DNA from: JBFLVQ01 sp040758525
GTDB taxonomy: Bacteria; Acidobacteriota; Blastocatellia; Chloracidobacteriales; JADJPF01
Direction: 5' to 3'
DNA: 5,746 nt
Assembly (NCBI GenBank): GCA_040758525.1
Contig: JBFLVQ010000621.1
Location: forward strand, 1 to 5,746
Under the pieces are notes generated by a model, which worked only from the letters and a program-made list of their open reading frames with translations, did not search any database and was not told the origin of the DNA. Shown piece by piece: positions 1-5,746 of the stretch (its first letter is position 1; the number at the start of each line of letters is the position of its first letter). The position numbers were made by a program, and so were the translations under genes.

Positions 1-74
1 TTCCCTCGGATTTCGTAGCGTTTGGTAATCGTCGTGGCATTAATCCTTTTGCTGGCTATATTGGCCCTTTTGAG
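1..74 (+). repeat. RHS core segment with a diverged second copy at 2281-2348
   Basis: Bases 1-38 match 2281-2318 at 32 of 38 positions, and the match resumes after a 6-base gap with a shared GCTGGCTAT (51-59 and 2325-2333). Read in the RHS frame, the proteins are PSDFVAFGNRRG then AGYIGPFE here, and PSAFVAFGNHRG then AGYQGPF-stop in the second copy. Of the six substitutions in the first block, four are silent third-position changes, so both copies descend from translated RHS core. The true left end of the match lies outside the window. Confidence 0.85.
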
Positions 75-1025
75 AGCATACGTCAACGCTTTACCACTTA
101 CTACCGGGATGACGAAACGGGCGGCTTTGATTTTGCTGAAGCGAGATATTATGTATCGATGTTTGGGCGCTTCCTTAGTCCAGATCCATTAGTAAGCAGT
201 GCCCGTCCAGGAAATCCTCAAACCTGGAATCGATATGCCTATGTACTGAATAATCCTGTTAATCTAACTGATCCTAATGGATTGGCTCCTCAAGGTGGGG
301 AGGATGAAACCAGCTTTAATGTTGCTGGAAGCTTTCTCAAAGGTGTAGGAAATGGTTTAGCTAATGGGGTTGTCCAAATAGGGAAAGCAGTAGTAAATTC
401 GTTCAACCCCATTAGTATAATTGAAGGCAATATAAATACTCTAAATACCGCTACTGATGCGGCCAATGCATACGGCGAATATCTTAATGATGCAAATAAG
501 ATAAATGCTGCCGTAGCAGGAGCTATAAATACACTAGGGCTTAATAAAACAGCGGAAATCGTTGGTGATGCTATTGGACAAGTTGGTAGTCAAGTTATCA
601 TAGATAGATTGTTACCAGCAGGTCCATCAAAACAAGCCCTTAGCAAATTAGACGGAACTATCTTCGAAAATGCAGTGCTTGAAGAGCTTAGATTGCCTAA
701 GAATAATCTCAAGCTACCAGGAGTTACTAGGAAAGGAATTGTAAACACAACTCCTGATGCTCTTGGAGGGCGAGCCGGTGTTTTAGAAATAAAGAATGAT
801 GCTAAATTAGCCTTTGGCTCTCAACAGGAAGCGCAAGCTTATGTAGCTAGACAAAGAGGAACCAGTTATAACCTGGTCATAGGACCTAGAACCAAAACGA
901 TCTCTTTAAGGCTTCAACGTGCAGTAATTCAGAGTGGAGGCACTATTGTAGAATTTAACTCAACAACAAGATCCTTTAGAAGTGTTACGTTTGATCGGAT
1001 TCATCCTAATAAAGTTGTAAGGTGA
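3..1025 (+). CDS. RHS repeat polymorphic toxin, C-terminal part (RHS core end plus PD-(D/E)XK nuclease tip); 5' end outside window
   Basis: The frame is open from base 3 to a TGA at 1023-1025, giving 340 visible residues of what is normally a protein of over 1000; the ATG at 159 is internal, not the start. Residues 1-93 are the end of the RHS-associated core: YYRDDETG, FAEARYYVSMFGRFLSPDP, then the DPNGL motif (D codon at 270) that in RHS proteins closes the shell and marks self-cleavage. After it comes a Gly/Ala-rich, partly hydrophobic linker (about 300-640) and a tip domain from about 654. The tip has an early Glu (GTIFENAVLEEL), then Asp (codon 756), nine residues, and Glu-Ile-Lys (786-794), which is the D-Xn-ExK signature of restriction-like nucleases. 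A later hydrophobic strand ends in GPRTKTIS. The whole resembles Tox-REase-7. Inference: a DNA- or RNA-cutting contact or secreted toxin, released from the RHS shell into a rival cell. The delivery route (T6SS, Tc-like or other) is not visible. The nuclease call is good; the exact family is moderate. Confidence 0.9.
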   Translation, partial: PSDFVAFGNRRGINPFAGYIGPFESIRQRFTTYYRDDETGGFDFAEARYYVSMFGRFLSPDPLVSSARPGNPQTWNRYAYVLNNPVNLTDPNGLAPQGGEDETSFNVAGSFLKGVGNGLANGVVQIGKAVVNSFNPISIIEGNINTLNTATDAANAYGEYLNDANKINAAVAGAINTLGLNKTAEIVGDAIGQVGSQVIIDRLLPAGPSKQALSKLDGTIFENAVLEELRLPKNNLKLPGVTRKGIVNTTPDALGGRAGVLEIKNDAKLAFGSQQEAQAYVARQRGTSYNLVIGPRTKTISLRLQRAVIQSGGTIVEFNSTTRSFRSVTFDRIHPNKVVR

Positions 1026-1035
1026 GGGATCTATA

Positions 1036-1776
1036 ATGAAGGATTTAGATATCGGAATATTGTCACCGAAACCTCTTTCCTCTAGGCAAGAGGGTCGAGA
1101 GTTTTTAAGCCTATTATGTAACTCCCTTCCAGAGTTTATCCCAGAACGCTATGGCAACCATGAGCCTATAAGAAAGAAATTTAACGTCGAACAAATTGAG
1201 GATATACTTAATTCCTGGAAATGGCCTTTCTTATGGACGCGTCAGCACCCTTCCGTTGAAGGTAATATATGGATGAGAGATACTCGTGCACATGGCACTA
1301 TCTACATTTCTGCTGAATCACGATGGCTTGATTTGATTAAGATAGAAGAGTTTTTCAAGCAAGTTTCAATCTTGGTAAATACAGATTTCGCTTATATTCA
1401 CATTCTAACCAAGCAAGAGGCGAAATCAGTTATAGAAGATGAATTGTTAATGCCCTTTCGTCAAGGCGTCACAACTCATCTTTTGCGTAAATACTTACCA
1501 AATATCTGTTGGGGAACAGTGCTTGGGCCACCATATGTTCGCCTATTTGGTCGCAAGCAAATATTTTCTGCTCCAGCTTACAAAGTTGTTGAACTAGCTC
1601 AAGAAACTTTTTACATTCAGCTTAGCGAGAATCTCTCCGACTTGAAATCAAGATATAGTGAAATTGATGCGGTACGACAACAGGTTAAAAAGCACTTAAA
1701 TAATAACGCGTTCTTTGATCCACAAGCTGAGGTTGACCACAAATACAATGTTCCAGAGTTTCAATGGAAAGACTGA
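1036..1776 (+). CDS. Unrecognised 246-residue protein, candidate immunity protein for the RHS nuclease tip
   Basis: I do not recognise this family with confidence. It starts 10 bases after the toxin stop, with GAGGGA (1024-1029, overlapping that stop) six bases before the ATG, so it is co-transcribed and probably translationally coupled to the toxin. It has no signal peptide and no membrane segment, so it is a soluble cytoplasmic protein. Visible features are PERYGNHEPI (36-45), a Trp-rich stretch (WKWPFLW, 61-67), a block NTDFAYIHILT (115-125), a central block ICWGTVLGPPYVRLFGRKQI (157-176) and a charged C-terminal helix ending LNNNAFFDP (221-229). The WGTVLGPPYV region followed by a PAYKVVEL strand is loosely like the C-terminal half of DUF3396/TIIM-type immunity proteins, which is a weak resemblance from memory. 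Position directly behind a nuclease tip is the main argument for an immunity role. Alternatively it could be an accessory or adaptor protein, with the next gene as the true antidote. Confidence 0.85.
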   Translation: MKDLDIGILSPKPLSSRQEGREFLSLLCNSLPEFIPERYGNHEPIRKKFNVEQIEDILNSWKWPFLWTRQHPSVEGNIWMRDTRAHGTIYISAESRWLDLIKIEEFFKQVSILVNTDFAYIHILTKQEAKSVIEDELLMPFRQGVTTHLLRKYLPNICWGTVLGPPYVRLFGRKQIFSAPAYKVVELAQETFYIQLSENLSDLKSRYSEIDAVRQQVKKHLNNNAFFDPQAEVDHKYNVPEFQWKD

Positions 1777-2117
1777 GTCATTATATACATAAAACGGTGA
1801 ATAGTAACGATACGTTACATTGGATAACATCGGCTGGTGGTTCTTTAATATTACTTTCTCAACATTTGCTTAAGCAATGGATGGGATGTTTTTTGCTGAG
1901 TAAAGATGTCTCAAACTTAATTAGTCCTTATGATATTTCGTTACCTGAATCTACCTTCGCAGGGGAAGAGACAGAGACAGATTATGATCGCGCCTGTGCA
2001 GTTGAAGGTTATCTTGGGATTATCAAAGTAGCAAATGGCGAAGGGTTAATTTTAGCTGGATATTCTCTTGTCCACTTGCTTCTCAAGCTCGCTGAGCATT
2101 TCGATTTTGATCAATAA
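1764..2117 (+). CDS. Imm21-like immunity protein, possibly C-terminally truncated
   Basis: This 117-residue product carries hallmarks I associate with Imm21: an N-terminal HWITSAGGSLILLSQHLL (19-36; usual form W-x-x-S-x-G-G-x-L-x-L-L-P), then DYDRACAVEGYLGIIKVANG (73-92). Imm21 proteins are soluble antidotes found beside polymorphic toxins, so this probably binds a toxin domain in the cytoplasm. The ATG lies inside the end of the preceding gene (13-base overlap), with only a weak AGAG at 1755-1758, so translation likely depends on coupling. From residue 98 the sequence (AGYSLVHLLLKLAEHFDFDQ) no longer looks like the family, where I expect a G-D-E-P-x-P-T-A-W-like continuation and a total of about 150-180 residues. 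It may have lost its C-terminal part near base 2055. The family call is fairly firm; whether it is functional, and whether its partner is the nuclease upstream, is not settled. Confidence 0.75.
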   Translation: MERLSHYIHKTVNSNDTLHWITSAGGSLILLSQHLLKQWMGCFLLSKDVSNLISPYDISLPESTFAGEETETDYDRACAVEGYLGIIKVANGEGLILAGYSLVHLLLKLAEHFDFDQ

Positions 2118-2161
2118 TTCCAATCCTTCACCTGTGGGATTATCGGCTAACATAGGTAAAT

Positions 2162-2265
2162 CAGACGAGATCTGTTTTTCATCCCTCATAAAGTCGTCGG
2201 TATTGTGCCAGTGACGAATTATCACCATCGACAACGGCGACATCTCAAGCAGAAGAGATCTGTTT
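2162..2265 (+). repeat. 16-bp direct repeat pair (2162-2177 and 2250-2265)
   Basis: CAGACGAGATCTGTTT and CAGAAGAGATCTGTTT match at 15 of 16 positions, 88 bases apart. In each copy one frame reads RRDLF, the start of the RHS core wording RRDLFPFGEDIPS that the second copy leads into. The left copy therefore may be a further, more degraded RHS core fragment, but similarity beyond the 16 bases is poor. Confidence 0.55.
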
Positions 2266-2357
2266 CCCTTGGTGAAGATATTCCCTCAGCTTTCGTAGCG
2301 TTCGGTAATCATCGCGGTAATGGGGCTGGCTATCAAGGTCCTTTCTAGCACATCAGG
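2215..2357 (+). pseudogene. Decayed fragment of an RHS core (frameshift and stop)
   Basis: Reading from 2215 gives RIITIDNGDISSRRDLFP. The frame then has to shift after CCCTT at about 2266-2270 to continue as GEDIPSAFVAFGNHRG and AGYQGPF. Restoring one T there gives an unbroken RRDLFPFGEDIPS, the typical run-up to the RHS-associated core, so a one-base deletion is the simplest reading. The fragment then hits TAG at 2346-2348, where the intact gene at the left edge has GAG, and residual likeness (HIR against SIR) fades by about 2357. There is no start codon or ribosome binding site suited to it. It lies downstream of the immunity genes in the same orientation as the live RHS gene. This is the position of a displaced core/tip junction left by cassette exchange. 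The left boundary is approximate. Confidence 0.75.
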
Positions 2358-2494
2358 TTTGAGGTGTTAGAGCTTCAAAGTTCGGGTATATAGTTGCGGC
2401 AATGAGGTTTAAAGCCCTAAATTTAAGGATCAATCCGTGCTCTATGTAGATGGTGGCTATAACATTATGGGGATGTGAAAACAGGAATGAAAGA
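2349..2494. other. Non-coding stretch between convergent clusters
   Basis: No gene, RNA or clear terminator hairpin is visible. TAAATTTA (about 2418-2425) is a small AT palindrome with no stem worth calling. A short open run on the + strand (about 2413-2475, containing SVLYVDGGYNIMG before TGA) could be the remains of a former toxin tip that followed the broken RHS core, but there is nothing to confirm it. Confidence 0.4.
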
Positions 2495-4450
2495 TTAATG
2501 GTCGAGCACCTCTCGTATCTTGTTGGCCAAGGTATCTAACGAGTAAGGTTTCTGGAGAAAAGCTACGCCCTCAAAAATACCGTGACGAGATAGCGCGCTA
2601 CCTGCATAGCCAGATACATATAGCACTCGCATCTGTGGTCTTAATGCGATGAGGTGCGCAGCAATCTGTGGACCGCTCATTCTAGGCATTACAATGTCGG
2701 TTATTAACAGATGAATTGGTCCAGGGTGTTGCTGGCAGATTGAGATTGCTTCCTCGCCCTGGCTTGCCTCTAGCACTATATAACCACACGTTTGTAGAGC
2801 TAATGAAGTGGTGGATCTCACTCCCTCTTCATCTTCCACAAGAAGAACAGTTTCATTGCCACTCTTAACCTCCTCATTCTTCTCAAACACCTTGCCAACC
2901 GCTACTGCCTCCTCGACGGCTGGTAGATAGATATTGAAGGTGGCACCCTGGCCTGGATTGCTATAAATATAGATATAACCACCAAACTGTTTGATCGTGC
3001 CATAAACGGTTGCTAGCCCCAATCCTGTGCCTTTGCCCAATTCTTTGGTAGTAAAGAAAGGCTCAAAGAGTTGGGCTTTGGTTGCCTCATCCATACCACA
3101 ACCACTGTCGCTGACAGCTAGCAAGATATATCGGCCTGGTTTGATCTCTGGCATTATCTCGACAATAGTTTCATCCAGTTCAACCTGGCTGGTTTCGATT
3201 GCGAGTTTACCGCCTTGTGGCATTGCATCACGAGCATTGACAGCTAGATTTAGAATAACCTGCTCCATTTGGCCTGGATCGACCTTCACCATTGCTAATG
3301 TTGGGCTTAAACTAGTAGTGAGAATGATATCTTCGCCAATTAAACGACAAAGCATCTTCTGCATATCAGTAACAAGTAGATTGAGGTCGAGCACTTTTGG
3401 CTGTAGCACTTGCTTACGGCTAAAGGCCAGTAGTTGTTGGGTCAGCGCGGCGGCTCTTGCTACCGTCTGCTTAATCTCTTTGACAAGATTTTTAGAGCTA
3501 TTATCTAAAGGTTTGGTAAGTAATAGTAGATCGCTATAGCCGGTAATAATGGTGAGAAGATTATTGAAGTCATGTGCTACACCACCTGCTAACCGACCAA
3601 TAGCTTCCATCTTTTGTGATTGGCGTAACTGTTCCTCTGCTCTACGTAATGAATCTTCTGCAAGTCGGCGCTCGCGAATATCGCGAAAAGCTACCACAGC
3701 GCCAAGTAGTCTCCCTTTGTCATCGATAATGGGAGCAGCAGTATCATCGATAGGGATTAATGAACCATCGCGGCCAACTAACAGGACCGGTTCAGCGAGC
3801 GTAATCACAGTACGATTATGTAGCACTTGATTGACAGGATTATCAATCGCATTACGGCTAGCTTCATCAATGATTGGAAAAACCTTTTCTATATTAAGAC
3901 CACTGGCTTCATTGAACTTCCATGTGGTGAGAGCCTCTGCCACCGGATTCATAAAAGTAATACAACCATCACTATTGGTAGCGATAACGGCGTCGCCAAT
4001 ACTGGCTAGCGTAGCGGCATATTTTTGTTCGCTTTCTCTCAAACGTCTTTCCAAAAGATGCCGATGTGTTGCGAGTTCGATCGCGATCAATAGATCCTTT
4101 TCTTGAAATGGCTTGAGCACATAGCCGAATGGCGCAGTAGGTTTGGCTCGCTGTAGAGTAGCTTGATCGGAGTGAGCCGTAATATATACCACAGGAATAT
4201 CCAAGTGATGGTAAATGTAATCAGCAGCCTCGATACCATCCATTTTACCTTTCAGGCGAATATCCATTAGCACCAGATCCGGCCGGGCCTGGTTGGCAAT
4301 CTTAATAGCCTCCTCTGCTGAATCTACTGCGCCAACCACTTTAAATCCCAGGCGAATCATACGTTCTTGGAGCTCTTCGGCAATGAGAGCTTCATCTTCT
4401 ACTATCATAATGCGTAAAGGAAAAGCAGCATCCAGTTTATTCAATATCAT
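2495..4450 (-). CDS. Hybrid sensor histidine kinase (REC-PAS-HisKA-HATPase-REC)
   Basis: From the ATG at 4450 this is 651 residues. The N-terminal receiver (about 12-125) has acidic E18-D19-E20, phospho-acceptor D63 in LVLMDI, T91 and K113 in GYVLKP. A PAS domain follows (about 140-265), ending in the usual FRDIRERR, and then a helix into HisKA with GGVAHDFNNLL (phospho-acceptor H293). The HATPase has the N box around N405, DSGCGM at 448-453, FEPFFTTK and GKGTGLGLAT. A second receiver (about 535-650) has E539-D540, D585 in LLITDIVMP, S613 in place of the usual Thr, and K634. All catalytic residues are present, so it should be active. No transmembrane segment is seen, so it is cytoplasmic. The start at 4450 is preferred over an in-frame ATG at 4516 because GGAGGT sits five bases upstream and the extra 22 residues lie inside the preceding gene. 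It overlaps that gene by 14 bases, implying coupled translation. Its ligand is unknown, and no output domain is encoded. Confidence 0.95.
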   Translation of the reverse strand: MILNKLDAAFPLRIMIVEDEALIAEELQERMIRLGFKVVGAVDSAEEAIKIANQARPDLVLMDIRLKGKMDGIEAADYIYHHLDIPVVYITAHSDQATLQRAKPTAPFGYVLKPFQEKDLLIAIELATHRHLLERRLRESEQKYAATLASIGDAVIATNSDGCITFMNPVAEALTTWKFNEASGLNIEKVFPIIDEASRNAIDNPVNQVLHNRTVITLAEPVLLVGRDGSLIPIDDTAAPIIDDKGRLLGAVVAFRDIRERRLAEDSLRRAEEQLRQSQKMEAIGRLAGGVAHDFNNLLTIITGYSDLLLLTKPLDNSSKNLVKEIKQTVARAAALTQQLLAFSRKQVLQPKVLDLNLLVTDMQKMLCRLIGEDIILTTSLSPTLAMVKVDPGQMEQVILNLAVNARDAMPQGGKLAIETSQVELDETIVEIMPEIKPGRYILLAVSDSGCGMDEATKAQLFEPFFTTKELGKGTGLGLATVYGTIKQFGGYIYIYSNPGQGATFNIYLPAVEEAVAVGKVFEKNEEVKSGNETVLLVEDEEGVRSTTSLALQTCGYIVLEASQGEEAISICQQHPGPIHLLITDIVMPRMSGPQIAAHLIALRPQMRVLYVSGYAGSALSRHGIFEGVAFLQKPYSLDTLANKIREVLDH

Positions 4451-5462
4451 TATCAACCTCCAAGGTAAGAGACGCTTGCGTGCCTGTATCGGTACGCACA
4501 AACTCGAAACCGCCATTAATCTGGCGTGTTAAAGCACGAATCAACCGCAACCCCAGAGATTGGGCGGATTTTATATCTAGATCGGCAGGCAGACCTATTC
4601 CATTATCATTAACTTCAATCCGGCAGGTATTATTCTCTTTTCTGCATAGACGTAATCTGATCTCACCACCTTGATGGTTAGGAAAAGCATGCTTGATCGC
4701 ATTGGAGATCAATTCATTAAGGATCAAGCCACAAGGAATAGCTATATCCATACTCATTCTTATTTTTTCCAGCTCGGTCTTCAGCAAGATCTTGCCTGTA
4801 GTAAGACCATATGTCTGGAAAAGCTGCTTAGCGAGATCTTGAGCATACTCGGCAAAATCGACAGCAGCAAAAGATTCAGATCTGTATAGAATCTCATGTA
4901 CGAGTGCCATAGAGCGAATTCGATCTTGGCTCTCCTGAAATATCTTGAGAACTTGCTCATCCTGTGTGTATGTCGATTGTAGATAAAAGAGACTGGAGAT
5001 GACGGCAAGATTATTTTTGACGCGGTGATGGATCTCCTTGAGTAACACCTCTTTTTCGTGCAAAGAATCGATAATACGCTGCTCTACTCGCTTACGCTCA
5101 GTGATATCTCGCACCACACATAAGATGAATCTGACTCCACCCGCATCCAACGGACTAAGCATAATATCTAAGGGAAACTCGCTCTCATCCTTGCGTTTGC
5201 CAAATAATTCTAATCCTACCCCCATCGGTCGCGCGCGTGGCTCAGTGAGGTAACCATTACGGTGTCTAATGTGGCCATTAGTAAAACGCTCTGGCATCAA
5301 TATCTCAACAAATTCACCAATAAGTTCGTCTCGATTGTAGCCAAACAATTTTTCTGCTTGGGTATTTACTTTGGTAATACGCCCTTCCCAATCGATCACA
5401 AGAATGGCGTCAGGAGCAGATTCAAAGAGATGATGAAAGATATCTAGACTCTTTGGCGACAA
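4437..5462 (-). CDS. PAS domain sensor histidine kinase of the HisKA_2 type
   Basis: The product is 341 residues. An N-terminal PAS domain (about 5-125; FESAPDAILVIDWEGRI, NTQAEKLFGYNRDELIG, closing VVRDITERK) is joined by a short coiled helix to a HisKA_2 dimerisation domain with KEIHHRVKNNLAVISSLF (143-160), the likely phospho-acceptor being H146. The HATPase domain has LILNELISNAIKHAF (246-260), NDNGIG (285-290) and SLGLRLI (302-308). No membrane segment is present, so it is probably a soluble sensor of an internal or diffusible cue, possibly redox or light if the PAS binds a cofactor, but no cofactor residue can be assigned. The start is TTG at 5462, chosen because AGGAGGT (5469-5475) lies six bases upstream and no ATG fits before the PAS fold. 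HisKA_2 kinases usually phosphorylate stand-alone receivers of the REC type found at the front of the next gene, so the pair likely form one relay. Confidence 0.94.
   Translation of the reverse strand: MSPKSLDIFHHLFESAPDAILVIDWEGRITKVNTQAEKLFGYNRDELIGEFVEILMPERFTNGHIRHRNGYLTEPRARPMGVGLELFGKRKDESEFPLDIMLSPLDAGGVRFILCVVRDITERKRVEQRIIDSLHEKEVLLKEIHHRVKNNLAVISSLFYLQSTYTQDEQVLKIFQESQDRIRSMALVHEILYRSESFAAVDFAEYAQDLAKQLFQTYGLTTGKILLKTELEKIRMSMDIAIPCGLILNELISNAIKHAFPNHQGGEIRLRLCRKENNTCRIEVNDNGIGLPADLDIKSAQSLGLRLIRALTRQINGGFEFVRTDTGTQASLTLEVDNDIE
4456..4461 (-). promoter_or_regulatory. Ribosome binding site of the hybrid kinase
   Basis: On the minus strand this reads GGAGGT, five bases before the ATG at 4450. 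It lies within the coding end of the upstream kinase and decides the start: the more distal ATG at 4516 has no comparable site. Confidence 0.8.
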
Positions 5463-5468
5463 TGACTT

Positions 5469-5475
5469 ACCTCCT
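5469..5475 (-). promoter_or_regulatory. Ribosome binding site of the PAS/HisKA_2 kinase (TTG start)
   Basis: The minus strand reads AGGAGGT, then AAGTCA, then TTG at 5462. This is a near-perfect Shine-Dalgarno at ideal spacing and is the reason for accepting a TTG start. The rare start codon compensates for a strong site and may keep expression low. Confidence 0.8.
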
Positions 5476-5746
5476 AAATATACAGGTATCCCAAAACTAG
5501 CAACTTCATGGCAGTCACCAAGCTATCATTATCCAGTTGTAGAAATGAGGATTGTCGATCAGTAGACTACACCAAATTACTATTGTGTTCTTTTATTATG
5601 TTCTATTACTCAGTGTAGTTTACAAATTGGCGTCATCCATTAGTAGCATTAAAGAGCCTATAATGACAATTAGCGCTATGGTGTTAATAGGGTTAGTTAA
5701 GCTTACACAATATCTTACATATTAATGGGAGTTACTATCACACATA
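5476..5746. other. Upstream non-coding region of the kinase operon
   Basis: About 270 AT-rich bases hold no convincing gene on either strand; stops are frequent and open runs are under about 20 codons with no ribosome binding site. The kinase promoter should lie here, but no minus-strand -35/-10 pair with good spacing stands out. The best is TTGTAA with CATAAT at a 19-base spacing (about 5592-5628), which is weak. The organism may use sigma factors with other consensus sequences. Confidence 0.4.
5563..5622. repeat. Imperfect 10-bp inverted repeat upstream of the kinase operon
   Basis: TAGACTACAC (5563-5572) and GTGTAGTTTA (5613-5622) pair at nine of ten positions across a 40-base AT-rich loop. 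The span covers the weak promoter-like hexamers on the minus strand, so the arms could be two half-sites for a regulator. Chance is also possible at this length. Confidence 0.3.

Noticed and set aside
159..161. ATG at 159 as the start of the toxin gene
   Set aside because: It sits in the middle of the conserved RHS core, and the same frame continues with core sequence back to the left edge.
2118..2494. Rho-independent terminators between the convergent clusters
   Set aside because: No GC-rich stem followed by a T-run is visible on either strand.
3027..4106. Several plus-strand open frames (3027-3539, 3549-3830, 3827-4009, 3831-4106)
   Set aside because: They lie opposite the hybrid kinase, whose minus-strand frame shows complete catalytic motifs. 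Their Ser/Arg-rich composition is typical of antisense shadows.
4451..4516. Upstream extension of the hybrid kinase to the ATG at 4516
   Set aside because: The added 22 residues precede the receiver fold, lie inside the upstream gene and lack a ribosome binding site, whereas GGAGGT is correctly placed for the ATG at 4450.
4293..5447. Plus-strand frames opposite the two kinase genes (4293-4532, 4480-4674, 4671-4889, 5038-5253, 5262-5447) and a minus-strand frame at 4781-5008
   Set aside because: All overlap well-supported kinase coding sequence in other frames and show no recognisable domain.
5659..5664. TATAAT on the plus strand as a promoter -10 box
   Set aside because: No -35-like hexamer lies at suitable spacing, and no gene follows on that strand before the window ends.
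1..5746. tRNA, rRNA, CRISPR array or insertion sequence
   Set aside because: No cloverleaf, rRNA-like sequence, regularly spaced repeats, transposase motifs or terminal inverted repeats were seen.

Overview
The window holds two convergent gene clusters separated by a stretch of decayed sequence. The left part (+ strand, 1-2117) is the 3' end of an RHS/YD-repeat polymorphic toxin gene with its immunity region. The RHS frame is already open at the left edge. It shows the end of the RHS-associated core, a variable tip with a PD-(D/E)XK-type nuclease motif (resembling Tox-REase-7), and then two closely packed small genes. The first (1036-1776) is an unrecognised 246-residue protein placed where an immunity gene is expected. 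The second (1764-2117) resembles the front half of the Imm21 immunity family and may be cut short.

The middle (2118-2494) has no intact gene. Part of it is a diverged, broken copy of the RHS core: bases 2281-2318 match bases 1-38 at 32 of 38 positions, with mostly synonymous differences, and the copy carries an apparent one-base deletion and a premature stop. A 16-bp direct repeat nearby hints at a second, even more worn copy. This is the kind of scar expected where toxin-tip/immunity cassettes have been exchanged by recombination at the conserved core.

The right part (- strand, 5462-2495) is a two-gene signalling operon. A PAS/HisKA_2 histidine kinase (TTG start behind a strong ribosome binding site) overlaps by 14 bases a hybrid kinase with the order receiver-PAS-HisKA-HATPase-receiver. 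The likely logic is that the first kinase phosphorylates the N-terminal receiver of the second, with the C-terminal receiver as a further relay or regulatory point. No DNA-binding output domain is encoded here. The last ~280 bases are non-coding upstream sequence with one imperfect inverted repeat.

Organism: the reconstructed RHS core wording (RRDLFPFGEDIPS, followed by YYRDDETG and FAEARYY) and the abundance of PAS/hybrid kinases are reminiscent of Acidobacteriota, especially Blastocatellia-like genomes, with moderate GC. This is an impression from family resemblance and is not proven by the window. The physical link between the toxin locus and the kinases need not be functional: they are convergent, and only scar sequence lies between them.
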